A DNA stretch of 46,668 nt from Xanthomonas arboricola (GTDB taxonomy: Bacteria > Pseudomonadota > Gammaproteobacteria > Xanthomonadales > Xanthomonadaceae), in assembly GCF_003353015.1 (NCBI RefSeq), contig NZ_QREM01000007.1:465515-512182 (forward strand), read 5' to 3'. The stretch's first letter is position 1, and every line of letters begins with the position of its first letter. Below are positions 1 through 10,763 of the stretch, piece by piece. The translations under genes and the position numbers were made by a program. The notes under the pieces are model-generated. The model saw only the letters and a program-made list of their open reading frames with translations, was not told the origin of the DNA and searched no databases.

Positions 1-12
1 GTTTTGATACGC

Positions 13-88
13 GTCCCCATCGTCTAGAGGCCTAGGACACCACCCTTTCACGGTGGACACCGGGGTTCGAATCCCCGTGGGGACGCCA
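13..88 (+). tRNA. tRNA-Glu (anticodon UUC)
   Basis: A complete cloverleaf can be folded. The acceptor stem GTCCCC pairs with GGGGAC, the anticodon stem CCACC pairs with GGTGG, and the seven-base loop CTTTCAC gives anticodon TTC. The T-arm holds GGTTCGAATCC, and the 3' CCA is encoded at 86-88. It decodes GAA/GAG. A rho-independent terminator follows 8 bases downstream, so this is the last gene of its transcript. Its promoter must lie left of the window or in the first 12 bases. Confidence 0.97.
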
Positions 89-96
89 ATCATCTG

Positions 97-125
97 AAAA
101 CCTCGGCATTGCCGAGGTTTTTTTT
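97..125 (+). terminator. rho-independent terminator of tRNA-Glu
   Basis: An A-rich stretch leads into the stem AACCTCGGC, a short loop and GCCGAGGTT, followed by a run of eight T residues. It lies directly behind the tRNA-Glu gene. Confidence 0.93.
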
Positions 126-297
126 GGCTAGTTATCTGGCGGCGCCCTGCTTCGCAGCATGCAATGGGCGGCGGCGCGGCATGCGCCCAGCGGATCGCTG
201 CATCTACATCCGCACGCACGCCGATCGGGTGTGGAACGCGCGTATTCGATGATGCGCTGACCCGCTTGCAAGGCCAACAACGCCGCGCAGCGACAGA

Positions 298-474
298 TCA
301 GGCCTGGCCGGCATCCAGCGCCTTGCGGCCTTCGTGGGTGAGATCGATATCGCCGTCTTCGGCCTGGCTCGCATAGCCGGCGCGCACCGCCCAGTTGGCC
401 TCCTCGTCGGCAACCGGCTTGGTGTCGTGGATGTCGCGCAAGATGCGCAGCTGCTGCGAAGAATCAAAATCCAT
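298..474 (-). CDS. small acidic hypothetical protein (58 aa)
   Basis: This predicts a 58-residue, charged, soluble protein with many Asp and Glu residues and no membrane segment or signal peptide. I chose the ATG at 474 because AGGTGG sits five bases upstream. An in-frame GTG nine bases further up would overlap that ribosome binding site. The reading frame has natural composition (for example the stretch LRILRDIHDTKPVADEEANW), unlike the arginine- and serine-rich translations of the other frames here. I do not recognise a family. The text resembles a short stand-alone winged-helix or repressor-like fragment (LTHEGRKALDAG reads like the last helix and wing of a PadR/MarR-type fold), but that is a guess. 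It lies alone between two tRNA genes. Confidence 0.65.
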   Translation of the reverse strand: MDFDSSQQLRILRDIHDTKPVADEEANWAVRAGYASQAEDGDIDLTHEGRKALDAGQA

Positions 475-759
475 GGAAGCCACCTGCTAGAAAGAGCTGT
501 TCAAGGTACGCACCGCGCGTGATGGTTGCGTGCCTGCAGGCGCAAGGCGGCAAGCTGACCTGAGCTCGCGGGACTTCTTTGGCAGCAACGCAGCCGCCAT
601 GCAAGCCGGCCGAGCACGCGGCCATGCGACAACGAGACGATCTCGCGTCAGCCGCCGCAACACGGCGATACCGTGCCACTGCATCGCTGACCGCAGTACC
701 CGCACGCGGCGGCGCGGTGGCTGCCCGACTTGCCCGTTCGAGGCCATCGCCGAATGCGC
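475..759. other. intergenic stretch with no recognisable gene
   Basis: Open frames here on both strands are arginine- and alanine-rich and look non-coding. Apart from the terminator next to it and the ribosome binding site of the small gene on its left, I see no RNA gene, repeat or operator. Confidence 0.5.
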
Positions 760-797
760 AAAAGAAAAGCCCCTCCGACCGTCGTCAGAAGGGCTCT
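760..797 (-). terminator. rho-independent terminator of tRNA-Leu
   Basis: Read on the minus strand, AGCCCTT and AGGGGCT form a stem around a loop of about 14 bases, followed by TTTTCTTTT. It begins about 20 bases beyond the 3' end of the tRNA-Leu gene. Confidence 0.75.
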
Positions 798-815
798 GCT
801 TGTGCTGCTACATCC

Positions 816-902
816 TGGTGCCGAAGGTGGGACTCGAACCCACACGCTTTTAAGGGCGGCGGATTTTGAATCCGCTGCGTCTACCGATTCCGCCACTTCG
901 GC
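816..902 (-). tRNA. tRNA-Leu (anticodon CAA)
   Basis: On the minus strand the acceptor stem GCCGAAG pairs with CTTCGGC, followed by discriminator A and encoded CCA. The anticodon stem GCGGA/TCCGC encloses the loop TTCAAAA, so the anticodon is CAA (decodes UUG). A long variable arm, as expected for class II tRNA-Leu, explains the 87-base length. The T-arm has GGTTCGAGTCC. Confidence 0.96.
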
Positions 903-912
903 GCGGCCGCGT

Positions 913-918
913 AGTATA
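913..918 (-). promoter_or_regulatory. possible -10 element of tRNA-Leu
   Basis: On the minus strand TATACT lies 10 bases before the tRNA-Leu 5' end, which suits a sigma-70 -10 box. No good -35 match is found at 16-18 bases, so only the -10 part is proposed. Confidence 0.3.
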
Positions 919-1041
919 GCGACTTGCGTATGAAACGAACAGTGTCAGAACGCGCCTGACGAATTCAGGTGCAAGCGGAGTCATCAGCGCCGCAGCGAAG
1001 CAGTGTCGATATACTGGCCGACTTAGGTGAAGGAGCAAGCA

Positions 1042-1422
1042 ATGTCGGTGTTGCGTGGAGTTCGGGTGCTGGTGGTCGAGAACGACCAGATGAATGCCAT
1101 GCTGCTCGACCTGCAGCTCGTCCAGGCCGGTGCGGTGGTGCTAGGCCCGGTCGGAGAAGTTGCACACGCACTGACGCTGATCAAGGCCGACGCGCCGGAG
1201 ATCGCGGTGCTCGACTACCGGCTCGGCAACGGCGAGACCAGCGAGCCGGTCGCCCGATTGCTGTCGGAGCTCGCGATTCCGTTCGTGCTGGCCACCGGTG
1301 TTGCCAGTGGCACCATCCCCAGCGGCTTCGAACGAGGCGTGATCCTGACCAAGCCCTATTTGTCGGACGAACTGATCAGCGCGCTGACCAGGGCGCGGCA
1401 GTTGAGCGGGGCCGCCAGCTGA
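1042..1422 (+). CDS. single-domain response regulator (receiver only)
   Basis: The 126-residue protein is a complete CheY-like receiver domain with no output domain. The acidic pocket is E13/N14 (the VENDQ segment replaces the usual DD pair), the phospho-acceptor is D58 (VLDYRLGN), T85 is in LATG and the invariant lysine is K104 (LTKPY). The ATG at 1042 is preceded by AAGGAG with six bases of spacing, so it is preferred over an in-frame GTG at 1027. It would relay phosphate in a phosphorelay or act on a partner protein. The large hybrid kinase starts 195 bases downstream on the same strand and is the obvious candidate donor, but that link is inferred from position only. Confidence 0.9.
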   Translation: MSVLRGVRVLVVENDQMNAMLLDLQLVQAGAVVLGPVGEVAHALTLIKADAPEIAVLDYRLGNGETSEPVARLLSELAIPFVLATGVASGTIPSGFERGVILTKPYLSDELISALTRARQLSGAAS

Positions 1423-1617
1423 GACCGACAGCCTGACCGGACCCGCCAGCGTGCGGACGATGCGCGCGCCCCTCCATCGCCAGTCACGCCTGCTCACCGC
1501 CCGCCCGCCGCGCTTAACGTAGACCGTTCGCGCGGCCGTGCCGGTCGCCATCCCCGCTCGATCACGGCCCGCTTGGCACTAGAATCGTGCATCCAGGCAT
1601 GATGGGCAGGTCACCCC

Positions 1618-4600
1618 ATGGATATCGCCGTGTCGCCGTTTGCCGGCCTGTTGCCGGAGACGTGCGAGACAGCCGGATTGTTGCTGGCGTCGTCTGCGTG
1701 CGCCGCCGATCCGCTACTGCGCGACAACCAGGCGCTGCGTACGACGCTTTCCGTATGCCTGCATGCGCAGGTTCCGATGCTGCTGGTCTGGGGCAGCCGG
1801 TCGTGCTGCATCTACAACGATGCGTGCATCGCACTGCTGGGTGAACATCACCCGGCAGCGTTCGGCCAGCCACTGGCGGACCTTGCAGACGGCATCGACA
1901 CCAATCATGTTGCCGGCTACACGCATGCAGGACTGACGTTGTCGGCATGGTCCTGCAGCCCGATCCTGCACGCCGGCAAACCTCTGGGCATGTTGTATGT
2001 CGCCAGTACACCGCCCGCCGCTGCACCGCCGCGCCGTCGCGAGGCGGTGCCCGCCGCGCTCGATCAGTCGCCAGCCTTCATGGCGGTGCTGCGTGGCCCC
2101 GACTACATCATTGAAAGCGCGAATCAACGCTTCCACGAACTGGTCGGCCCGCGCCCGTTGCTTGGCCGTCCCCTGCTCGAGGCGATGCCGGAAATCGCCG
2201 ACCAGTGCCATCTCGAACTGCTCGATGAGGTGCGACGCAGCGGCCGTCCCTTCATCGGCGAGTCGATGGGCGCCTATCTGCAGCGCACGCCCGGCAATGC
2301 GCTCGACCAGACCTTCGTGGATTTCCTGTATCAGCCGATGCGCGAGCGCGATGGCCGCATCGACGCGATCCTGGTGCACGGATTCGATGTCACCCAGCAA
2401 CGCAGCGTGGCAAGTCGCGACAGCTTCCTGCTGATGCTCGAAGACGCGTTGCAGAACGTCTCCGATCCGCGCCAGATCATCGATACCAGCGTGCGATTGC
2501 TCGGCGAACATCTGCAGGTCAATCGCTGCGCGTTTGGCCTGGCGGCCGCCGATGGCAGGACCATGCACGTGATCAGCGACCATGTGCAGGACATGCCGAG
2601 CCTGCAGGGCGATTTTCCGCTGGAAGTGGCACAGGGCTTGCGCGACGCCTTGCTGGAAAACCGCCCCTGGTTCACCACCGATGCGATGGCGCCCGGTGCA
2701 CCGGACTACGTGGCGCAGCAGTACCGCCGCTCCGGCCTGCGCGCGTCGCTGGCGATTCCGCTGCACAAGCACGGCCGCCTGGTCGCGGCCATCGGCGTGC
2801 ATCAGCGCGCACCGCGGCGCTGGTTGTCCACCGAGATCGAACTGGTCCGCCTGGTTGCGGCGCGCTGCTGGGAATCCATGCAACGCGCCAAGGCGCAGCA
2901 GCAACTGGCCGCCAACGAGGCGCGACTGCGCCGACTGGCCGACACGCTGCCGCAGATCATCTTCATCGCCGACCCGGACGGTCGGCCGCATTACTTCAAT
3001 CGGCGCTGGTACGAGTACACCGGACTGGATCCTGTCGACAACCAGAGCGCTGCGTGGCATCAGGCGCACACCGCCGATGGCCTGCAGGTGTCGGCGCAGG
3101 CCTGGGCGCAGGCCATCGAGGGCGAGCGCGCCTACGAAATGGAATGCGAACTGCAACGCCACGATGGCCGGACGCGCTGGCATCTGGCACGCGCCCTGCC
3201 CGTGCGCGGCGACGATGGCAGCATCAGCGAGTGGATCGGCACCTACACCGACATCCATGACCGCCGTGCGTTCGAGCAACAGCTGCGCGAAAGCGAAGGA
3301 CGCTTCCGCGCCTTGTGCGAGACGGTGCCGGCGATGATCTGGATGGCCGATGCGCAGGGCGACTGCGTGTACTGGAATCCGCGCTGGTACCACTTTACCG
3401 GGCAGGCCGAAGACCAGGCGATGGACCAGGGCTGGTGGGATGTGATGCATCCGGACGATGCCGAACGCGTGCGCCACGCGTTCGGGCAGGCGCTGGCGCA
3501 GCGTGGCGAGTTCCTGGCCGAATACCGCGTGCGTCGTCACGACGGGCAGTACCGTTGGTGCATCGATACCGCATCGCCGCACTTCGCCAGCGACGGACGT
3601 TTTCTCGGCCATATCGGTTCGCTGACCGATATCTCCGAACGCAAGCACATCGAAGATGCGACCGCCTCCGACCGCGCCATCCTGAGCCTGATCACCACCG
3701 GCGCACCGCTGCCGGTGGTGCTGGACGCCATCGCATCGAGCGTGGAAGCGCGTGGCGAGACGACGTTGTACTGCGCGGTGATGGTGCTCGATGAGGTGCG
3801 AAAAACGCTGAGCTTCGGCTCGGCACCGCATTTTCCGATCGAGTACCGCGGGCATTTCAACGCCTCGCCGATCGGGCCGAACGGGCCGCCCTGCGCGCGT
3901 TCGGCCTACCTCGGGCGGCAGGTGATCTGCGAGGACATCCAGGCCGACCCCAGCTTCAGCGACCACCATGCGGTGTCGGCGGCACTGGGCATCGTCGGCT
4001 GCTGCGTGACGCCCATCCTGGACAGCAACGGCCAGGTGCTGGGCACGCTCAACATCTACTACGACCGCACCCACCTGCCCTCGCTGCGCGAACAGGCGAT
4101 GGCACGCTCTGCATCGCATCTGGCCGGCATCGTCATCGAGCGCACGCGCGTGGATGCCAAGCTCAAGCAATCGCTGCAGGCCGAAACCGCTGCACGCAGC
4201 CAGGCCGAGCATGCCAGCCGGGTCAAGGACGAGTTCCTGGCCACACTCAGCCACGAATTGCGTACGCCGCTCAATGCCATCCTGGGCTGGTCGCGGTTGA
4301 TGCAGTCGGAGGTGTTCGAGCCGGCCAATCTGGGCAAGGGGCTGGTCATCATCGAACGCAGTGCGCGGGCACAGACGCAAATCATCGACGACCTGCTCGA
4401 CATGAGCGCGATCCTGTCCGGCAAGATCCGCCTGCAGGCAGAGCACTTCGATATCGCGGGGATGATGCGCAGCACGGTAGAGCTGATGCAGCCGCCTGCA
4501 CTGGCGCGCGACATCGCGCTGCAACTGGATGCGCTCGGCGAAGGCGAGCTGTGGTTCTTCGGCGATGCCGGGCGCCTGCAGCAGGTGCTGTCCAACCTGC

Positions 4601-5379
4601 TCAGCAACGCACTCAAATTCACCTCCCCGGGTGGCACGGTGCGGGTGGCGCTGGACATCGAGGACGAGCGGCTGCGCCTATGCGTGCACGACACCGGCAT
4701 CGGGATCGCGGCCGAGTTCCTGCCGCACGTGTTCGACCGCTTTCGGCAGGCCGATGCCGGCACCACGCGCCGTGTGGGTGGGCTGGGATTGGGTCTGTCG
4801 ATCTCGCGTCAGTTGGTCGATCTGCATGGCGGCAGCCTGGGGGCATCCAGTGCGGGCGAAGGCAAGGGGGCGACCTTCACCATCGTGCTGCCGTTCCAGC
4901 ACGGGGTCAGCGACCTGCGCCCGGCGTCGACCGAGTCGCTGCAGGTCGGTCCGCTGCCGAGCGATTGCCTCGGGCGCCTGGATGGCGTGCGGCTGTTGCT
5001 GGTCGACGACGACCAGGATTCGCGCGAGGCGGTGGTGCAGTTCCTGATGCTTGCCGGCGCGCAGGTGCAGGCAGCCGGCTCGGCGGAAGCGGCCGAACAG
5101 TGCCTGGCGGAGGCAACCTTCGACGTGCTGGTCAGCGATATCGCCATGCCGGTGCGCGATGGCTACGACTTGATCCGCACGGTCCGCTCCGGTCGCGCCG
5201 ACCTGCCGCGACATATCCCCGCGATCGCGCTCACTGCCTATGTCCGCCAGGAAGACCGCGACCGCGCCGTAGTCGCCGGATTCGATGCGCATATGGGCAA
5301 GCCGGTGGACCCACCCGGCCTGGTCGACCTGATCGAACGCCTGGTACTGCCGACACGCGCAGTCCGCAGCGAGGCGTGA
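1618..5379 (+). CDS. PAS/GAF-rich hybrid sensor histidine kinase with C-terminal receiver
   Basis: This 1253-residue protein has no transmembrane segment and should be cytoplasmic. Domains in order: a PAS-like segment (about 40-130), PAS (145-265), GAF (280-425), PAS (440-560), PAS with PAC (565-690), GAF (705-850), HisKA dimerisation domain with H879 in SHELRTPLN, HATPase (about 980-1095) with the N box NLLSNALKF, DTGIGI and GLGLGLSISRQL, and a receiver (about 1123-1240) with phospho-acceptor D1174 (VSDIAMP) and a KP motif near the end. Several PAS and GAF domains suggest small-molecule, light or redox sensing, but the ligand cannot be read from the sequence. The ATG at 1618 starts the longest natural-looking frame and its ribosome binding site is weak. 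The phosphate may pass on to the receiver protein encoded upstream. Confidence 0.93.
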   Translation: MDIAVSPFAGLLPETCETAGLLLASSACAADPLLRDNQALRTTLSVCLHAQVPMLLVWGSRSCCIYNDACIALLGEHHPAAFGQPLADLADGIDTNHVAGYTHAGLTLSAWSCSPILHAGKPLGMLYVASTPPAAAPPRRREAVPAALDQSPAFMAVLRGPDYIIESANQRFHELVGPRPLLGRPLLEAMPEIADQCHLELLDEVRRSGRPFIGESMGAYLQRTPGNALDQTFVDFLYQPMRERDGRIDAILVHGFDVTQQRSVASRDSFLLMLEDALQNVSDPRQIIDTSVRLLGEHLQVNRCAFGLAAADGRTMHVISDHVQDMPSLQGDFPLEVAQGLRDALLENRPWFTTDAMAPGAPDYVAQQYRRSGLRASLAIPLHKHGRLVAAIGVHQRAPRRWLSTEIELVRLVAARCWESMQRAKAQQQLAANEARLRRLADTLPQIIFIADPDGRPHYFNRRWYEYTGLDPVDNQSAAWHQAHTADGLQVSAQAWAQAIEGERAYEMECELQRHDGRTRWHLARALPVRGDDGSISEWIGTYTDIHDRRAFEQQLRESEGRFRALCETVPAMIWMADAQGDCVYWNPRWYHFTGQAEDQAMDQGWWDVMHPDDAERVRHAFGQALAQRGEFLAEYRVRRHDGQYRWCIDTASPHFASDGRFLGHIGSLTDISERKHIEDATASDRAILSLITTGAPLPVVLDAIASSVEARGETTLYCAVMVLDEVRKTLSFGSAPHFPIEYRGHFNASPIGPNGPPCARSAYLGRQVICEDIQADPSFSDHHAVSAALGIVGCCVTPILDSNGQVLGTLNIYYDRTHLPSLREQAMARSASHLAGIVIERTRVDAKLKQSLQAETAARSQAEHASRVKDEFLATLSHELRTPLNAILGWSRLMQSEVFEPANLGKGLVIIERSARAQTQIIDDLLDMSAILSGKIRLQAEHFDIAGMMRSTVELMQPPALARDIALQLDALGEGELWFFGDAGRLQQVLSNLLSNALKFTSPGGTVRVALDIEDERLRLCVHDTGIGIAAEFLPHVFDRFRQADAGTTRRVGGLGLGLSISRQLVDLHGGSLGASSAGEGKGATFTIVLPFQHGVSDLRPASTESLQVGPLPSDCLGRLDGVRLLLVDDDQDSREAVVQFLMLAGAQVQAAGSAEAAEQCLAEATFDVLVSDIAMPVRDGYDLIRTVRSGRADLPRHIPAIALTAYVRQEDRDRAVVAGFDAHMGKPVDPPGLVDLIERLVLPTRAVRSEA

Positions 5380-5764
5380 CAGCGCGCGGGAGCGGCAAGT
5401 AAAACAACGTCGTCAACCATGCCCTGCTTGCAACGCACACACCGACCATCTTGACCGATCCTTGTGCGCCTACCGTCGCGGGACCCAGAGCGGCATGGAT
5501 GCCGCGTAAGAGCTACACGGACGTACTTGCGGCGTGTCCTGCGATGGTGGGCGGGCAAGGGCCCTGCAGCAAGGCCTCGGATCAGCCGCTTTACGACTGA
5601 TCGTATCTGCATAGGCGCACCGCGGTGCTCGGAGGGCACGGACCCAGCAGCCAGTTGCAGATCAGCCTGCCCAAGCACGATCCAATCGCAGCAGCAGACC
5701 CGCCGCCTTGCGAACGGCTCCACCTGCACTGCCCGGCCGCACCGGCGCAACCGGGCAAGCCGGA
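5380..5764. other. intergenic gap with a possible dispersed repeat
   Basis: These 385 bases separate the hybrid kinase stop from the end of the convergent tex gene. No frame looks coding. The part from about 5487 to 5580 contains GGCATGGATGCCGCGTAAG and GACGTACTTGCGGCGTGTCC, which I recall as a sequence that recurs between genes in Xanthomonas chromosomes. No second copy is present in this window, so this rests on memory. No clear terminator with a T run is visible. Confidence 0.4.
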
Positions 5765-8131
<2,367 letters not shown>

Positions 8132-8386
8132 GGCGGCGCGGCCGGAGCCGCTTCACTGAAAAAAGCATTTTCGCAGTGCTGGCCCGCTGCGGGAACCCGT
8201 TGACAGGATCGCGGTAAACCTGTGCCGGCGCACACCAGGAGTGGCTGCCCAGGCTCAAAGGCGCTAACTGGACGTAACGACGTCTCCAGGCGGGTATGGC
8301 CACGCGCTGCAATCCGCAGCGATACCCGCTGATACCGGGCCCAGCAAGCCGCCAGCCTGTGCGCGGCGGCGCCCGGTTGGCCGCGC

Positions 8387-8614
8387 CTAGCTGGCGCGAC
8401 CGGCGTAATGGGTGGCGGCGCGCTCGACCAGGATGCTCTCGTGCAGCGACTCCAGCGCCATCACCCGGATCTTGCCCACGTCCTTCAGCGGCACCATGCG
8501 CTCGACATAGATCTCCGGGCCGGCATCGGTCATCGCGCGGGACTTGCTGAACCCGTACGGCACGACACCCTTGTCGCCATCTTTGCTGCCACCGACGTAC
8601 AGAACGATCGACAT
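8387..8614 (-). CDS. small conserved hypothetical protein (75 aa)
   Basis: This is a 75-residue soluble protein beginning MSIVLYVGGSKDGDKGVVPY. The ATG at 8614 has GAGGG seven bases upstream, and the stop is TAG at 8387-8389. A much longer open frame continues upstream antisense to the next gene, but its composition is unnatural, and the ribosome binding site supports the short form. I do not recognise a domain. The VGGSKDG start and the mixed charged composition resemble phage- or plasmid-type small proteins, without proof. It is divergent from the FAD oxidoreductase, with 192 bases between them. Confidence 0.72.
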   Translation of the reverse strand: MSIVLYVGGSKDGDKGVVPYGFSKSRAMTDAGPEIYVERMVPLKDVGKIRVMALESLHESILVERAATHYAGRAS

Positions 8615-8806
8615 GCCCACACCCTCGTTAACAACTGTGACTACGTTAGTGGCGCGAGCATAACGACCGTGCCGTGAGGAGCTTTCCACGCACGTTAACG
8701 GCGGCTGTTTGCGGTTTGGTGACGGCCGCACCCTGGCACCGTTCTGCACGGGCGCTTCACCCCGCCTGCCCGTCCAATTGCGCTCCGCCCGCACCTGTGA
8801 CACCAG

Positions 8807-10018
8807 ATGGACCTCAAAAGTGGCTACCCGTTCTGGTCGATCCGCAACGGGCTGATGCGCGCCTACCCGCGTCTGGAACAGGACACCCAGTGCGAAGTCG
8901 CCATCGTCGGGGGCGGTGTCACCGCCGCCTTGATCGCACACGAACTGCTCAAGCACGGGCACGAAGTGGTGGTGATCGAACAGCGCGAGATCGGCTGGGG
9001 CAGTACCTCGGCCAGCACCGCCCTGCTGCAGTACGAAATCGACACACCGATGATCGCGCTGGCCAACCACTATGGTCTGGCGGCCGCTGCGCTGGCATAC
9101 GGTGCATGCGCGCAGGCCATCCTCGAACTGCAAGGCCTGTGCAACACGCTGGGCGGCTGCGACTTCAGCCGTCAGGACAGCCTGTACTACGCCAGTCGGT
9201 CGCGGGATCTCAACGACCTGCGCAGCGAACTGGAGGTGCGAAAACGCCACGCGCTGCCGGTGGAATGGATCGAGCGCGCGCCCTTGTGGCACAACTACGG
9301 GGTGCGCTCCGACGGCGCCATCCTCAGCCGCCTGGCCGCCGGCGTCGACCCGTACCGGCTGTGCTACCGCCTGTTTGCAGAAGGCGAGCAATACGGCGCG
9401 CGCATCTACGACCGCACCCGGGTTGCCACCATCACGCCCCACCACCGGCATGTCGAGTTGCGTACCGAGGACGGAGTCATGCTGCGCGCCCGGCACGTCA
9501 TCCTGGCCGCAGGCTACGGAAACCAGCAGTGGCTGTCGCAGCGCGTGGCACGCAACCGCAGCAGCTATGCATTCGTGACCGATCCCCTGCACGACAGCGA
9601 CATGGGCGCGCTCAAGCACACCATGATGTGGGAAACCGCGCGTCCCTATCTTTACCTGCGCAGTACGCCGGATGGACGCGTAGTGGCCGGCGGCGAGGAC
9701 GACAACATCGATCTGCCTGCACGGCGCGATGCGCGTGTCATGCGCAAGCTGGAGACGCTGCTGAAGAAGATCCACCAGACGATGCCGGATGTGAGCCTGC
9801 GGCCGGTGTTCGCCTGGGGCGGCACCTTCGCCGAAACCGCCGATGGACTGCCGTTCTTCGGCGCGCATCCCGAACACGGGCCGCGGGTGTCGTTCGCCAT
9901 GGCCTATGGCGGCAACGGCATCACCTATAGCGCGATCGGTGCAGGGCTACTGCGCGCGCAACTGGAAGGCAGGCCTCACCCGTTGTCGGACCTGTTCGGT
10001 TTCTCGCGCTTGCGCTGA
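8807..10018 (+). CDS. FAD-dependent oxidoreductase, DAO (glycine oxidase-like) family
   Basis: The 403-residue protein carries an N-terminal dinucleotide-binding fold at about residues 30-60 (VAIVGGGVTAALIAHELL ending in VVVIEQ), followed by GWGSTSAS as in D-amino-acid oxidase-type enzymes. The C-terminal part has AWGGTFAETADGLPFFG and MAYGGNGITYSAIGAGLL, the second FAD-contacting region of this family. It should oxidise an amine or amino acid using FAD in the cytoplasm. The substrate is unknown. The gene is a single transcription unit. Its last 43 bases overlap the end of the convergent gene on the other strand. Confidence 0.88.
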   Translation: MDLKSGYPFWSIRNGLMRAYPRLEQDTQCEVAIVGGGVTAALIAHELLKHGHEVVVIEQREIGWGSTSASTALLQYEIDTPMIALANHYGLAAAALAYGACAQAILELQGLCNTLGGCDFSRQDSLYYASRSRDLNDLRSELEVRKRHALPVEWIERAPLWHNYGVRSDGAILSRLAAGVDPYRLCYRLFAEGEQYGARIYDRTRVATITPHHRHVELRTEDGVMLRARHVILAAGYGNQQWLSQRVARNRSSYAFVTDPLHDSDMGALKHTMMWETARPYLYLRSTPDGRVVAGGEDDNIDLPARRDARVMRKLETLLKKIHQTMPDVSLRPVFAWGGTFAETADGLPFFGAHPEHGPRVSFAMAYGGNGITYSAIGAGLLRAQLEGRPHPLSDLFGFSRLR

Positions 10019-10416
10019 GCCGCCCATGGCCACCAGCCGTGGCCATGCAGCGCATAGGTGTCGGCGGCCCGTTCCAGCGGATTGCGGACATGGATGCCGC
10101 CGCACAGGAAGTACACCGGCAAGAACAGCGGGCCGAGCAGCATGTATTGATAGACGTGCGCCCGCTCATGATCGCCCAGGCGTACCGGCGGCTGCTGGCA
10201 GCGGCCGGCAGCATGCGCATAGGTGCTGCATTGCAGATCGAGCGAGGCGCCCTTGAGCAGGATCACGTTGCCCAGCGTCATCGCCCCGCCCGGCCCCCAC
10301 GGCCAGGCATGGAACACCACGGCAAGCTCCTGCCGGGACCAGCGCGGACGTGCACCGAAACAACTTCCGGCCGCACCGATCGCAAGCCCGAGCACGGTGT
10401 TGGGTAGCGTCCACAT
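9976..10416 (-). CDS. small membrane-associated protein with HExxH motif, possible zinc metallopeptidase
   Basis: From the ATG at 10416 the protein has 146 residues. H83-E84-R85-A86-H87 is an HExxH zinc motif. It is followed by a hydrophobic stretch (MLLGPLFLPVYFLCGG) and then E115-R-A-A-D119, which fits the ExxxD third-ligand pattern of M48-type and minigluzincin peptidases. Another hydrophobic segment lies at the N-terminus (about 3-20). Catalysis is inferred from motif spacing only. The frame stays open to a GTG at 10491 inside pspC, so an overlapping longer start (171 residues) is possible. The 3' end overlaps the convergent oxidoreductase gene by 43 bases. It may be cotranscribed with pspC. 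Confidence 0.72.
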   Translation of the reverse strand: MWTLPNTVLGLAIGAAGSCFGARPRWSRQELAVVFHAWPWGPGGAMTLGNVILLKGASLDLQCSTYAHAAGRCQQPPVRLGDHERAHVYQYMLLGPLFLPVYFLCGGIHVRNPLERAADTYALHGHGWWPWAAQRKREKPNRSDNG

Positions 10417-10460
10417 CGCGCCCAGCACATGCAGCGCGGACCAGCCGCGCCGGTCGGGCG

Positions 10461-10661
10461 TCAATCGGCCTGGTTGGGGATCAGCAGCCACAGGATCAGA
10501 TAGACCAGGATGCCGGGAAACGCGGCCGAGGCGATCGACACGATCACGAACAGCACGCGCAGCAGCGTGGAACTCCAGCCGAACCGGCGTGCGATGCCGC
10601 CGACGACGCCGGCGATCATGCGATCGTTGAGGGAACGGGACAATGCGGTGGTCGTGGCCAT
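10461..10661 (-). CDS. PspC-domain protein
   Basis: The 66-residue protein is essentially one PspC domain: RSLNDRMIAGVVGGIARRFG followed by a long hydrophobic helix (LLRVLFVIVSIASAAFPGILVYLILWLLIP). Proteins of this family sit in the inner membrane and, in enterobacteria, bind PspA/PspB and activate the phage-shock response. No pspA or pspB is nearby, so the partner here is unknown. The ATG at 10661 is preceded by GAAGGAGT at good spacing. The downstream HExxH gene follows closely or overlaps. Confidence 0.9.
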   Translation of the reverse strand: MATTTALSRSLNDRMIAGVVGGIARRFGWSSTLLRVLFVIVSIASAAFPGILVYLILWLLIPNQAD

Positions 10662-10763
10662 GGAAGACTCCTTCGAACGTGATGGCCAGTCTAAAAAGCC
10701 CGGCGACAGCGCCTCGTGATGGCTGCAGTGCCTGGTCTCACGTGCAGCGCAACGCCGGTCGCC

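Noticed and set aside
1714..4524. A 936-codon open frame on the minus strand across the hybrid kinase
   Set aside because: It is antisense to a gene with clear kinase domains, and its translation is His/Arg/Gln/Ala-rich without any motif. Long antisense frames are common in GC-rich DNA.
8615..9877. N-terminal extension of the small 75-residue gene, antisense to the oxidoreductase
   Set aside because: The extension has unnatural composition, and a ribosome binding site supports the short start at 8614.
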